64,000 bases of DNA, taken from JAUILH01 sp964230215. Its GTDB lineage: Bacteria; Bacteroidota; Bacteroidia; Flavobacteriales_D; JAUILH01. Each line of letters opens with the position of its first letter. Position 1 is the first letter of the stretch. The DNA lies in NCBI GenBank assembly GCA_964230215.1, contig CAXRGQ010000008.1:1-64000 (forward strand), given 5' to 3'. Positions 17,576 through 27,023 of the stretch are shown one piece after another. The notes below the pieces were generated by a model. The model saw only the letters and a list, made by a program, of their open reading frames with translations. It had not been told where the DNA came from and did not search any database. A program made the translations under genes and the position numbers.

Positions 17576-20053
17576 ATGCAAAATTCACATGATAATCCCG
17601 AGTTGGTACTGGCATTTAAATATGTCTCAGAAACAAATACCAATATCTTTCTTACGGGTAAAGCAGGTACAGGAAAAACCACTTTTCTAAAGAACGTTGT
17701 AAAGCACGTTAATAAACGTAAGGTAGTAGTTGCGCCCACTGGTGTTGCAGCTATAAATGCAGGTGGTGTAACTATTCATTCGCTTTTTCAACTGCCATTT
17801 GGACCCATTCTTCCAGATACTATTCGCAATAATCAGTCTCAAAGGAAAATGAGCAGACAGAAGCTTAACCTGATCAAAAGCTTAGACCTGCTTATCATAG
17901 ACGAGATTAGTATGGTAAGGTCGGATGTATTGGATGGCATTGACGCTACTTTAAGGCGCTACAGAAATCCGAATAAAGCATTCGGTGGCGTTCAAGTACT
18001 TATGATTGGGGATTTACATCAGCTTTCTCCCGTGGCTGGGGAGTCCGAGTGGAATTTGCTTAAGCAATACTATTCCTCTCCCTATTTTTTCGGGAGCAAG
18101 GCATTTCAACAGTCCAATAACGTCAGCATTCAGTTAAAACGCATCTATCGTCAGCAAGATGATCACTTCATTTCAATTCTTAATAAGGTACGTGAGAATA
18201 AAATGGATGAAGAAGTGCTCAAACAATTAAACGCACGCTTTAAACCGCAGGCGGAACTTGATAAATTAGACGGTTATATTACACTTACCGCACACAATAA
18301 TTCTGCAAACGCCATTAATCAAGACGCCCTTTCAAAGCTGAAAGAGAAGACCTATAGCTATAAAGCAAAAGTGAGTGGAGACTTTCCTGAACATTCGTAC
18401 CCAACAGAGTTTGAGTTAAAGCTGAAAAAAGGGGCACAAGCGATGTTTGTTAAGAACGATCCCTCCATCGAAAAGCAATTTTTTAATGGTAAAATAGGAA
18501 CTGTCGTGGATTTGGATGATAAATCCGTGCAAGTGAGATCAGATGGTGAGTTGATTCGTGTAGAAGCAGCTGTCTGGGAAAATCGAAAATATAAGCTCAA
18601 CGAGTCAGATAATACAATTGAGGAAAGTGTAAAAGGTAGTTTTGCTCAGATTCCTCTGCGATTGGCGTGGGCGATTACGATTCACAAAAGTCAGGGTCTA
18701 ACCTTCGATAAATTAATTATTGATGCGAGAGCGTCTTTTGCTCATGGTCAAGTATATGTTGCTTTAAGTAGATGTACGAGTCTAGAGGGCATTGTATTGA
18801 AATCAAAAATTGAATCAAGAAGTGTTGTTTCCGATACAAATGTAAATGCATTCACACACCAAGCAGAGAGCAGCCAGCCTGATTTAAGTGATCTCGAAAA
18901 AGCCAAAAGACATTATCAAATCAGTATTATCCAAGAACTATTTGAAGGGCAGGAAATAAGACGATTTGATTATGAGTTAAGGCGCCAGCATCAATTGTTT
19001 GATTCCGTATTATTGGGTGACTCCTACGGCAAACTCAATGAATTTTCATCAGAATTAAGTGAGAAGTACCTCATGATTCTCGACAAATTCAAACCAAGTC
19101 TCATAAAACTAATTGGTGTCGACCTGCTGCCAGAGGAAAATGCCGAATTGGTTGATAGACTAAAGGCGGCTGGAACTTATTTTGTGGACGAATTAGAAAA
19201 GTTAATTGATAGCCTCCGAAATATACATTTCTTGACAGACAACAGTACTGCAGAGAAAAAGATGTTGGGACTACAAGAAGATTTGTTGCAAAAGTTGGAT
19301 GTCTCGTATGCTGCTTTTACGGTGCTCAAAAAGTCGTTTAATGTCTTAGATTATCTTGAAGCAACTGGTGTGGCAGGGCTAGAAAAAGTGAAGTCCAAGC
19401 GCAAAAAGTCTACTCCTAAAACCTCTGTTGAAGTTGATACCTCTGATCATCCTGAGCTTTTTCAAAAGCTCAGGTCTTGGCGGTCGGATGTGGCTGCAGA
19501 TGCAGGTTTACCAGCATATCGAATTGTTAGCACTAAGTGTCTGATAGAGTGCTCTAATGCCCTTCCCACAACCGCCGATACACTTAGTGGTATTAATGGC
19601 ATTGGTAAGCAAAAGTTGAATCAGTTTGGAGATGAAATTATAGAAATCATCGAGGATTATTGTTTAGAGAAGGGCATCAGTGAAACGGATAAACTGGCCG
19701 AATTATCCAAAGCACCCACTAGCATTAAAAAAGCTAAAAAGAACAAACCTGATACAAAATCGATTAGTCTTCAACTATTTCAAGAAGGCAATTCGATAAA
19801 AGAGATTGCCGAGAAACGTGATCTTGCAGAAAGTACTATCGAAGGGCACTTGTGTCACTACGTGGGTGAAGGAGATATTGATGTTAAGTTGCTAGTAAAC
19901 GAGGAAGATTTGGAAACGCTCACGCCCTATTTTATGAAAGATCCATTTATAGCCTTAAAAGAGCTGCCAGAAGGCACGATTGATACCTATGGTTATCAGC
20001 TTCTTAGGTTTGTTAGAGCACATGTGATATCTTTGAAAGCCCAAGAAGTTTAG
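17576..20053 (+). CDS. PIF1/RecD-like ATP-dependent DNA helicase with HRDC and C-terminal helix-turn-helix
   Basis: 825 residues. The superfamily 1B helicase core fills about residues 1-430: Walker A GKAGTGKTT (28-36), Walker B LLIIDEISM (about 105-113), QLSPV motif III, and the conserved WAITIHKSQGLTF with YVALSRC near 360-410. After a helical linker comes an HRDC-type nucleic-acid-binding domain (about 625-700, ending in a GINGIGKQKLNQFG helix-hairpin). A C-terminal helix-turn-helix (about 730-790, SIKEIAEKRDLAESTIEGH) completes the protein. This architecture is common in Bacteroidota. A role in replication or repair of structured DNA is inferred. It is a single gene with its own upstream spacer. 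Confidence 0.9.
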   Translation: MQNSHDNPELVLAFKYVSETNTNIFLTGKAGTGKTTFLKNVVKHVNKRKVVVAPTGVAAINAGGVTIHSLFQLPFGPILPDTIRNNQSQRKMSRQKLNLIKSLDLLIIDEISMVRSDVLDGIDATLRRYRNPNKAFGGVQVLMIGDLHQLSPVAGESEWNLLKQYYSSPYFFGSKAFQQSNNVSIQLKRIYRQQDDHFISILNKVRENKMDEEVLKQLNARFKPQAELDKLDGYITLTAHNNSANAINQDALSKLKEKTYSYKAKVSGDFPEHSYPTEFELKLKKGAQAMFVKNDPSIEKQFFNGKIGTVVDLDDKSVQVRSDGELIRVEAAVWENRKYKLNESDNTIEESVKGSFAQIPLRLAWAITIHKSQGLTFDKLIIDARASFAHGQVYVALSRCTSLEGIVLKSKIESRSVVSDTNVNAFTHQAESSQPDLSDLEKAKRHYQISIIQELFEGQEIRRFDYELRRQHQLFDSVLLGDSYGKLNEFSSELSEKYLMILDKFKPSLIKLIGVDLLPEENAELVDRLKAAGTYFVDELEKLIDSLRNIHFLTDNSTAEKKMLGLQEDLLQKLDVSYAAFTVLKKSFNVLDYLEATGVAGLEKVKSKRKKSTPKTSVEVDTSDHPELFQKLRSWRSDVAADAGLPAYRIVSTKCLIECSNALPTTADTLSGINGIGKQKLNQFGDEIIEIIEDYCLEKGISETDKLAELSKAPTSIKKAKKNKPDTKSISLQLFQEGNSIKEIAEKRDLAESTIEGHLCHYVGEGDIDVKLLVNEEDLETLTPYFMKDPFIALKELPEGTIDTYGYQLLRFVRAHVISLKAQEV

Positions 20054-20113
20054 CAGGATTTTTTCAAGCACGAAAAAAACGAGTGTAGAATAGGCTTCTT
20101 CGACATAAATCCA

Positions 20114-20121
20114 TACATTTG
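20114..20121 (+). promoter_or_regulatory. -7 promoter element (TACATTTG) of prs
   Basis: TACATTTG fits TAnnTTTG exactly and lies 22 bases before the prs ATG. It would drive prs-rplY-pth. No clear -33 TTG is seen. Confidence 0.55.
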
Positions 20122-20143
20122 CACCCCCATTAAAAGCAGAACT

Positions 20144-21079
20144 ATGTCAACAGGAGTAAAAATTTTTGCGGGTAGAGCAACTCAGGATTTAGGTCAGAAA
20201 ATTGCCGATAGTTATGGATTGCCGCTTGGGAATGTAGCTGTATCTGAGTTTTCAGATGGTGAATTCCAACCTTCTTTCGAAGAAACTGTGCGTGGTCAAG
20301 AGGTTTTCTTGATTCAGTCTACCACACCTCCTACAGAAAATTTGTTCGAATTGCTTTTAATGATTGACGGGGCAAAAAGAGCATCTGCAAAACGCATAGT
20401 CGCAGTGTTGCCATATTTCGGCTTTGCTCGTCAGGATAGAAAAGACAAACCTAGAGTTAGTATTGGCGCTAAACTGGTAGCCAACCTATTAATGTCAGCT
20501 GGTGTAGATCGCATTATGACTATGGATTTACATGCTGATCAGATTCAAGGATTTTTTGAAGTACCTGTGGACCATTTATTCGGTTCGACGGTATTCTTGC
20601 CATACATCAAAAGCTTAAATCTAGACAACTTAGTAATGGCTGCACCAGATACCGGTGGAACCAAACGTGCGAATGCTTATGCAAAGCACCTAAATGTTGA
20701 TTTAGCAATCTGTTATAAGCAGAGAAAGAAAGCGAATGAAATTCAAAGCATGACCGTAATTGGTGATGTTGAAGGTAAAGATGTATTAATCGTAGATGAT
20801 ATGGTTGATACAGCTGGAACATTGACGAAATCAGCAGAGTTATTCATGGAGAACGGAGCTAAATCTGTCCGTGCCATGTGTACACACGCTGTATTGAGCG
20901 GACCGGCGTATGAAAGATTAGAGAATTCTGTTTTAACTGAGCTAGTTGTAACAGATACCATTCCGTTAAAAAAGCAATGCGATAAGATTCGTGTGTTATC
21001 GGTGGCAGACTTGTTTGCTAATGTTATGTCAAACGTAGTGAATCAAGAGTCTATTAGTAAACATTTTGTAATTCAGTAA
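20144..21079 (+). CDS. prs: Ribose-phosphate pyrophosphokinase
   Basis: 311 residues, full family length. The enzyme makes PRPP from ribose 5-phosphate and ATP for nucleotide, histidine and tryptophan synthesis. Visible motifs are the N-terminal SDGEF, the flexible ATP loop YFGFARQDRKDKPR (about 107-120), the DLHADQIQGFF segment and the PRPP-binding loop DDMVDTAGTL (about 218-227). It is first of a classical prs-rplY-pth cluster, with 20 bases to rplY. This gene order, linking PRPP synthesis with two translation genes, occurs widely in bacteria. Confidence 0.97.
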   Translation: MSTGVKIFAGRATQDLGQKIADSYGLPLGNVAVSEFSDGEFQPSFEETVRGQEVFLIQSTTPPTENLFELLLMIDGAKRASAKRIVAVLPYFGFARQDRKDKPRVSIGAKLVANLLMSAGVDRIMTMDLHADQIQGFFEVPVDHLFGSTVFLPYIKSLNLDNLVMAAPDTGGTKRANAYAKHLNVDLAICYKQRKKANEIQSMTVIGDVEGKDVLIVDDMVDTAGTLTKSAELFMENGAKSVRAMCTHAVLSGPAYERLENSVLTELVVTDTIPLKKQCDKIRVLSVADLFANVMSNVVNQESISKHFVIQ

Positions 21080-21099
21080 ATAATCAAATAAATATAAAA

Positions 21100-21717
21100 A
21101 TGAAAACAGTATCATTGAGCGGTTCTCTTAGAGGGAACGTAGGGAAAAAAGATGCTAAATCATTGAGAAAAGAAGGTAACGTACCTGCAGTTCTTTATGG
21201 TGGAAATGATCAACTTCACATAAAAGTTGACGCAAAAGCATTAGACAAATTAATCTTTACTCCAGAAGTATTTTTAATTGATATGGATATCGATGGAGAC
21301 AAGAGAAAAGTAATCATAAAGGATATTCAGTACCACCCAGTTACGGATGAAGCGATTCACGTTGACTTCTTACAAATATTTGATGATAAGCCAGTAACGA
21401 TTCAACTTCCAGTTAGTTTCGTGGGAAGATCTCCAGGTGTTGCTGCCGGTGGTAAGCTATCTCAACACTTCAGAAAACTAACTGTTAGAGGTTTAGCTGG
21501 GGATATGCCAGAAATGATTGAAGTTGATTTGTCAAAACTTCAGATTGGTGATGCAGTTCGTGTAAGGGACATCAGTTTAGATGGTCTTGAAATGAAAGAT
21601 GCACATCCAGCAGTAATCGTTGCAGTGAAAATGGCACGTGGTGCTAGTAAAGATGCTGAGGAAGAAGAGGCAGAAGCTGAAGAAGAAGGAGCAACTGAAG
21701 AAGCTGCTGCTGAGTAA
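21100..21717 (+). CDS. rplY: 50S ribosomal protein L25 / general stress protein Ctc
   Basis: 205 residues: an N-terminal 5S rRNA-binding L25 domain (about 1-92, with LRKEGNVPAVLYGG) and a C-terminal TL5/CTC beta domain (about 95-180, with VSFVGRSPGVAAGGKL). A tail of alternating glutamate and alanine (about 185-205) follows, as is usual in Bacteroidota. The long Ctc form is present rather than the short E. coli L25. It lies 20 bases after prs and 2 bases before pth. Confidence 0.96.
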   Translation: MKTVSLSGSLRGNVGKKDAKSLRKEGNVPAVLYGGNDQLHIKVDAKALDKLIFTPEVFLIDMDIDGDKRKVIIKDIQYHPVTDEAIHVDFLQIFDDKPVTIQLPVSFVGRSPGVAAGGKLSQHFRKLTVRGLAGDMPEMIEVDLSKLQIGDAVRVRDISLDGLEMKDAHPAVIVAVKMARGASKDAEEEEAEAEEEGATEEAAAE

Positions 21718-21719
21718 CT

Positions 21720-22277
21720 ATGAAATTTCTAGTCATAGGATTAGGAAATCCTGGTGTTAAATACGAAAATACCAGACATAATATAGGATTTAAGGTATTG
21801 GACGCACTGGCTAGTGCGTCCAATGCTGTTTTTGGCCCAGACAGATATGCAGATGTTTGTCAAATAAAACATAAGGGTCGGACGTTCATCCTAGTTAAAC
21901 CAACCACATTTATGAACTTAAGTGGAAAGGCGGTTAACTATTGGATGAAAAAGGAAAACATCAGTATTGATAATCTACTTGTAGTAACGGATGACATTGC
22001 ACTTCCTTATGGTAAGCTCAGAATGAAGCCTAAAGGCAGCGATGGGGGGCACAATGGTTTAAAGGACATTCAACATACCATCAACACCACTAAATACCCG
22101 CGATTGCGTTTTGGAGTGGGTAATGATTTTTACAAGGGGCAACAAGCCAATTATGTTTTGGGTGAATGGAGTCCGGAAGAAACATCTGATCTTAATGCAC
22201 ATATTGAACGAGCCGCTGAAATGGTCCTTTCATTTGGCTCGATTGGTATTCAGCATACCATGAATCAGTATAATTAG
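21720..22277 (+). CDS. pth: Peptidyl-tRNA hydrolase
   Basis: 185 residues. It recycles peptidyl-tRNAs that drop off ribosomes. The family motifs are intact: GLGNPG (7-12), NTRHNIGF with the catalytic His (about residue 20), KPTTFMNLSG, and DDIALPYGKLR, which carries the catalytic Asp. GSDGGHNGLKDI and the conserved RFGVG segment follow. The start codon is two bases after the rplY stop, so expression is coupled. The gene ends 120 bases before the convergent phosphatase gene. Confidence 0.96.
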   Translation: MKFLVIGLGNPGVKYENTRHNIGFKVLDALASASNAVFGPDRYADVCQIKHKGRTFILVKPTTFMNLSGKAVNYWMKKENISIDNLLVVTDDIALPYGKLRMKPKGSDGGHNGLKDIQHTINTTKYPRLRFGVGNDFYKGQQANYVLGEWSPEETSDLNAHIERAAEMVLSFGSIGIQHTMNQYN

Positions 22278-22296
22278 CCTATAAAATATCGTTTAG

Positions 22297-22417
22297 GTCG
22301 CAGCTTTTCATAAATGAAAGTTGATCGATAGCACTATAAGCGAAAACCTATCGCATATGTCGTAGCTATTTTATAATAGAAAGTTAAGAGATAGTACTAT
22401 AAGCGAAGACCTATCAC
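22297..22417. repeat. Tandem repeat of about 62 bases including the 3' end of the phosphatase gene
   Basis: Two diverged units (22297-22354 and 22359-22417) share CACTATAAGCGAA or TACTATAAGCGAA flanked by GATAG and CTATC, plus an upstream AAAGTT and a GTCG(C/T)AGCT start. A weaker third unit may lie at 22279-22299. The second unit contains the last codons and stop of the phosphatase gene, so the first looks like a duplicated gene tail. Each unit can form a GATAG/CTATC hairpin and may end transcription between the convergent genes. Confidence 0.7.
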
Positions 22418-24373
22418 GCACACATCATCTATTTGTTCAAGATCACCGCGCCAGCTCTCAAATGAGTCATTAAGTATTTCTTTCTGTTTTGAAGAATCCT
22501 TATCGCATATTTTCAACACTAACTCTTTAAATGCTTTTGACTTCAGCTTTTTACCTTTAGGTCCGCCAAATTGATCCGGGAAGCCATCAGTGCTTAAAAT
22601 CACAAAATCGCCAGATTCAATTTGTATTTCATGTGTAGTAAAAGGATGTCTGTCTGCGTATTTACCTATAGGTTGTTTGTCGGCCTTCACTTCAATCAGC
22701 TCAAAGCTGCTTTCAGTTTCGGCTGACACAGTCTTCCTTATAATCCATAGCGGGTTGTTGGCACCTGCCCACTTTAGTAAAGTCCTGTCTTTGTTAATGG
22801 CACATAGACTTATATCCATACCATCTTTCACTTCATCTTCACTTTTTTCGAATTGCTCGATTACCAAATCCGTTGTTATGTCTAACACTTTTCCAGGTGT
22901 GTCGGCATTATATTCTCGTACTGCTCTGTTAAGCGCATTATTACAAACCACGCTTACCATAGCACCAGGTACACCGTGACCTGTGCAGTCTGCTGCTGCA
23001 ATAAAGGTCCAGTCTTTACTTTGTTCGAGCCAATAAAAATCACCCGCTACAACGTCTTTAGGTTTATATAGAACAAAAATATCTTCAAAACAACTTTTAA
23101 TCTGACTGTCTGGTGGAAGGATAGCTGCCTGAATACGCTTGGCATAGTTGATACTATCCATTATTTCTTGGTTGAACTCTTCCACAATTTCCTTTTGATG
23201 TCGCAATTCTCGTGTTCTTTCTTCCACCTTTTGCTCTAAGGATTCATAACTATCCTGCAGTTGTTCAATCATTGAGTTAAAATGCTCTCCTAAGTCGCTT
23301 ATCTCGTTCCTTCCAGAAACAGGCACACGCTCATTAAGCTTACCTTTTCTAATAATGTCCGTTTTATTAACTAGCTCAACAATAGGTCGTGATAAGACCT
23401 TTGCACGCCATAAAATCAAGATAAAAATGGGTAAGGCAAATACGAGCAAGTTGAATCCGAAATCCATAAAGGCCGAATTTACAAGCGCCTTTTCTTCCAT
23501 GTTATTATGTACAATTCGGACTACATATCCTTGATGCAAATGAGCACTTTTCATTTCGATATAGCGATACGCACTGGTGTATGTTATGTCATTTCGTATA
23601 TCTTCATATTCACCTGGTGTGTGATTTTGTAGGGTCTCAAACGCGGTCGCATACTCGTGTTGAGGCATAGGATGTTGCTGATAGTAGGATGAAAACTCGT
23701 CGGTGCCAAAGTAGATGGTCACACTGTCAACACCGTCATACTTGTCTGGTATGCCGTTGATCCTATCAACAAAGTGCTCTACAATAGCAGCGGCCTTGTC
23801 GCTATATATTCCAAGTTCTATAATGTAATTAGTGTCCCTTGTTGATTGGTAGGTGTACTTTTTTGGCGTATTCGTAGCCACTTCAATAGACACCCTATCC
23901 TCAATAAACGTTTGGCTTTGCCATATTCTGTTAAAATGGTCTACGTAATACTGGCCACGCTCGAAAAAGTCTAATCCCAAATCCTTCTTAAAGGTGGTAT
24001 TGATAATCACTCCATTGGTGTCAATCACATAAATATCCTGATTGCTGGGCATGCCAATTACCTTTTTAATACTATCCAGATTTGCCGATTTGATGTGCTT
24101 GGTATCGCGAAACACCGAATCTACGAGATATGCACTATAAGCTTTAGCTTCCTCTGTCATGCCTTTTTCAAGCTCCAAAACAGTGCGATCAAAAAACTCT
24201 AAAAAACTTCCTATATCTTGTGTGATAAGCTCAAGACTCTCTTGTCTAGTCTCTTCAATTTGTTCTTTTTGATTAAAAAAACTAATCAGGCTTAGCAATC
24301 CAATTAATAAGATAACAGGCACCAAGACGGATATAAGTAATTGCCTGAAAATCGTTGTTTTAGATTTAGCCAT
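22397..24373 (-). CDS. Membrane HAMP / PP2C-type (SpoIIE) serine phosphatase, SiaA-like
   Basis: 658 residues. A first transmembrane helix (about 10-29), an extracytoplasmic sensor region (about 30-300) and a second helix (about 303-325) are followed by HAMP (about 326-378) and a coiled coil (about 378-420). The PP2C/SpoIIE phosphatase domain (about 440-658) has the metal-binding motifs VVAGDFYW, AADCTGHGVPGAM and STDGFPDQFGG. This is the SiaA/RsbU-type layout: a signal sensed outside controls dephosphorylation of a Ser/Thr on a partner such as SiaC or an anti-anti-sigma protein. The SiaC-family gene at 14390 and the STAS-like gene at 31145 are candidate partners. The stop codon sits inside a tandem repeat. 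Confidence 0.87.
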   Translation of the reverse strand: MAKSKTTIFRQLLISVLVPVILLIGLLSLISFFNQKEQIEETRQESLELITQDIGSFLEFFDRTVLELEKGMTEEAKAYSAYLVDSVFRDTKHIKSANLDSIKKVIGMPSNQDIYVIDTNGVIINTTFKKDLGLDFFERGQYYVDHFNRIWQSQTFIEDRVSIEVATNTPKKYTYQSTRDTNYIIELGIYSDKAAAIVEHFVDRINGIPDKYDGVDSVTIYFGTDEFSSYYQQHPMPQHEYATAFETLQNHTPGEYEDIRNDITYTSAYRYIEMKSAHLHQGYVVRIVHNNMEEKALVNSAFMDFGFNLLVFALPIFILILWRAKVLSRPIVELVNKTDIIRKGKLNERVPVSGRNEISDLGEHFNSMIEQLQDSYESLEQKVEERTRELRHQKEIVEEFNQEIMDSINYAKRIQAAILPPDSQIKSCFEDIFVLYKPKDVVAGDFYWLEQSKDWTFIAAADCTGHGVPGAMVSVVCNNALNRAVREYNADTPGKVLDITTDLVIEQFEKSEDEVKDGMDISLCAINKDRTLLKWAGANNPLWIIRKTVSAETESSFELIEVKADKQPIGKYADRHPFTTHEIQIESGDFVILSTDGFPDQFGGPKGKKLKSKAFKELVLKICDKDSSKQKEILNDSFESWRGDLEQIDDVCVIGLRL

Positions 24374-24488
24374 GGTTTTTGAATCAAGGTATTTGCAATA
24401 AATCTACAAAATTGAAGCGATAGTAGGATTACTAGTGATTCTAATAAGTTTGCCGTCAAAAATGACTCAAAAGAATTAAATTTATAAC

Positions 24489-26996
24489 ATGAATATTTCA
24501 CGGTTAGTAAGCTTCCTACTTGTATTGGTATCATTTGCATCCTTTTCTCAGAATAAGCATTGGATGGATGAAGCCGACATTTTGAGTACAGACTCTTATC
24601 AAACTATCTGCACTAAAGCTGAACAATATTTTGAAGCGCATCCTGAACTCACTGTTCAACAAACGATGAATGGTCAGCAATACGATAGCCAATACAAGAA
24701 GTTTTTACGATGGCAATGGTACTGGAGAAACCGTTTGGATGAAAATGGAAACATTCCAAGCTTAACATTGCAGGATTTTGCTGAGGCCAAGAAAGTGCAT
24801 GCAACAGGCAGTAATAGATCTGCGTGGACAAATATTAACCAAACACAATCTGGAAACAATCAAGGTTATGATGGCATGGGTAGAGCCACCAGCATAGGTT
24901 TCCACCCTATAAATGCAAATGAGTTTATTGTCTCAGGTGCAATTGGCGGAATATGGCATACAACGAATAATGGAAACTCGTACACGGCAATAGGAGATAA
25001 TCTACCATACATGGCGGTTTCAGATGTATTATACCACCCAAATGATCCTCAAACACTGTATGTGGCAACGGGAGATTACGTGTGGTATGGTCTTCCGTCT
25101 CTGGGATTGCTTAAATCAACAGATTTTGGCCAAACTTGGAACTCGACAGGCTTAAGTTTTTCGTTGTCAGATAATGATAGGATAAGAAAACTCATCGTGA
25201 ACCCTGAAAATGGAGAGACGATTTTTGCTGCTACAAACAATGGACTAATGAAGTCTTTAGATGGAGGTGCTAGCTGGCAAAGTGTAAATCTTAGCGGAGT
25301 GCATTGGGATGTTTTATACCATCCAAGTGATACTACAATTGTTTACACCTTGGGAGAGGTGAGTAATGCATTGGAAGTATTCAAAAGCACAGATGGGGGT
25401 CAAACCTTTACCCAGGTATCTACCACCGGAGCGGCATACAGTATTTACAGCCCATCATATTTATCCATTGCACCCTCTGATCCTGATTATATCTATTATC
25501 TAAATGGCCCGGATGAGGAGTTGTATAAGTCAACTAATGGTGGAAATTCGTTCACTTTGGTAAATGGAGCTGTGGATGCCATTGACGGCTTGGTTGTATC
25601 CAATCAAAATAGAAACCATGTTTATGTAGGAGATTTAAACAATTATAAATCTACAAATGGGGGGAACAGCTTTTCGCAGGAGACAATTTGGTGGAATAGT
25701 GGAAATCACCCAACCGTTCACGCGGATACAAGACGGATTCTTACTAACCCTTTACACCCAGATTTGGTGTATGTATGCAATGATGGAGGTGTCTATATCT
25801 ACAATGAAACAAACGATACATGGGCTGAAAAGACGGATGGCCTAGTAATTATGCAGTATTACAGTGTTGCTGTTACGGAAGATAATCCGGACAGAATAAT
25901 GGGGGGTACGCAGGATAACGGTACTCGAATTCGAAACAATAATGGCACATGGAAAGCAGGAAATGGTGGAGACGGAATGGAGTGTGCTATCGATAACGTA
26001 GACGATAATATCATATACTGTACCTACGTAAATGGTCAATTATACCGTTCATTTGATGGGTGGACAAACGATACCTATTGGGAAATTACACCAACTGATA
26101 TAAACGGAGATGCCATCTCAGGAAACTGGGTTACACCATTTGTGTTAGATCCAAGTGACAATACGAATGTTGTTGGAGGCTACGATGAGGTATATCACTC
26201 CAGCAACTTTGGAGATACGTGGATTAAAATCTCAAATAACTTATTTAATGGTAATGTCAGAGAAGTGGCTGTATCGCCAGCGGACGGAAATTATATCTAT
26301 GCGAGCTATTCAAGTTTGTTTGAATATACACCCAATTTAGGGATGACGTGGATTCAAAGATTCGTGCCAACTTCAAAAGAGATTACAAGTATTGCTTTGC
26401 ACCCTACAGATACTAATAAGATATGGGTGGGTGTTGATGGATATTTAGCATCTCACAAGGTATTTTATTCGGAGGACGCTGGTGCAAGCTGGTCTAACAT
26501 TGGTAGTGGACTGCCAAACGTTCCTGTAAATAAAGTGGTATACCAAAATGGAGGCAACGGACTTCTATATGCTGGTACAGATATGGGTGTGTACTTCTAT
26601 GATGGTAGTTCATGGCAACCCTACAACAACGGACTACCGCTAACTCAAGTTTTAGACATTGAGATAAATTACTCGGCTCAAAAAATGTCAATTGGTACAC
26701 ACGGTAGAGGTATTTGGCAGGTAGATTTGCACGAACCATTAGTTGGCCTAGATGAAGCTGAACCATTGAGCGGCTGGAGAGTTTATCCAAATCCCAACAA
26801 CGGAGAAATCTTATATCTAGATGTAGATACACAGCCAGAGCAGGTAATTATTTATGACCCAAGCATGAGAGAAATTGCACGTTACTCCAACACAAATCGT
26901 GTAGATGTTTCACAAATGAGTAATGGGATGTATTTGATTCAGTTAAAATTAAAATCTGAACTCAGTGCTATTCAATCTTTTGTTATTAGTAAATAA
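24489..26996 (+). CDS. T9SS-secreted VPS10/BNR-type beta-propeller protein
   Basis: 835 residues: signal peptide (about 1-20, ending ASFSQ), an N-terminal helical segment with RWQWYWRNRLDENG, then a long sortilin/BNR-like propeller (about 105-740). It has repeated blades of the kind STNGGNSFT, STDFGQTWNS, SLDGGASWQS and SEDAGASWSN. A type A sorting domain ends the protein (about 760-835, with VYPNPNNGE, IYDPSMREI and SNGMYLIQL). Some relatives with this layout carry peptidase or glycosidase domains; none is apparent here. Its start is 115 bases from the divergent phosphatase gene. Confidence 0.87.
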   Translation: MNISRLVSFLLVLVSFASFSQNKHWMDEADILSTDSYQTICTKAEQYFEAHPELTVQQTMNGQQYDSQYKKFLRWQWYWRNRLDENGNIPSLTLQDFAEAKKVHATGSNRSAWTNINQTQSGNNQGYDGMGRATSIGFHPINANEFIVSGAIGGIWHTTNNGNSYTAIGDNLPYMAVSDVLYHPNDPQTLYVATGDYVWYGLPSLGLLKSTDFGQTWNSTGLSFSLSDNDRIRKLIVNPENGETIFAATNNGLMKSLDGGASWQSVNLSGVHWDVLYHPSDTTIVYTLGEVSNALEVFKSTDGGQTFTQVSTTGAAYSIYSPSYLSIAPSDPDYIYYLNGPDEELYKSTNGGNSFTLVNGAVDAIDGLVVSNQNRNHVYVGDLNNYKSTNGGNSFSQETIWWNSGNHPTVHADTRRILTNPLHPDLVYVCNDGGVYIYNETNDTWAEKTDGLVIMQYYSVAVTEDNPDRIMGGTQDNGTRIRNNNGTWKAGNGGDGMECAIDNVDDNIIYCTYVNGQLYRSFDGWTNDTYWEITPTDINGDAISGNWVTPFVLDPSDNTNVVGGYDEVYHSSNFGDTWIKISNNLFNGNVREVAVSPADGNYIYASYSSLFEYTPNLGMTWIQRFVPTSKEITSIALHPTDTNKIWVGVDGYLASHKVFYSEDAGASWSNIGSGLPNVPVNKVVYQNGGNGLLYAGTDMGVYFYDGSSWQPYNNGLPLTQVLDIEINYSAQKMSIGTHGRGIWQVDLHEPLVGLDEAEPLSGWRVYPNPNNGEILYLDVDTQPEQVIIYDPSMREIARYSNTNRVDVSQMSNGMYLIQLKLKSELSAIQSFVISK

Positions 26997-27023
26997 TGCT
27001 ACTTATTTCATAGCTTTAATGCT

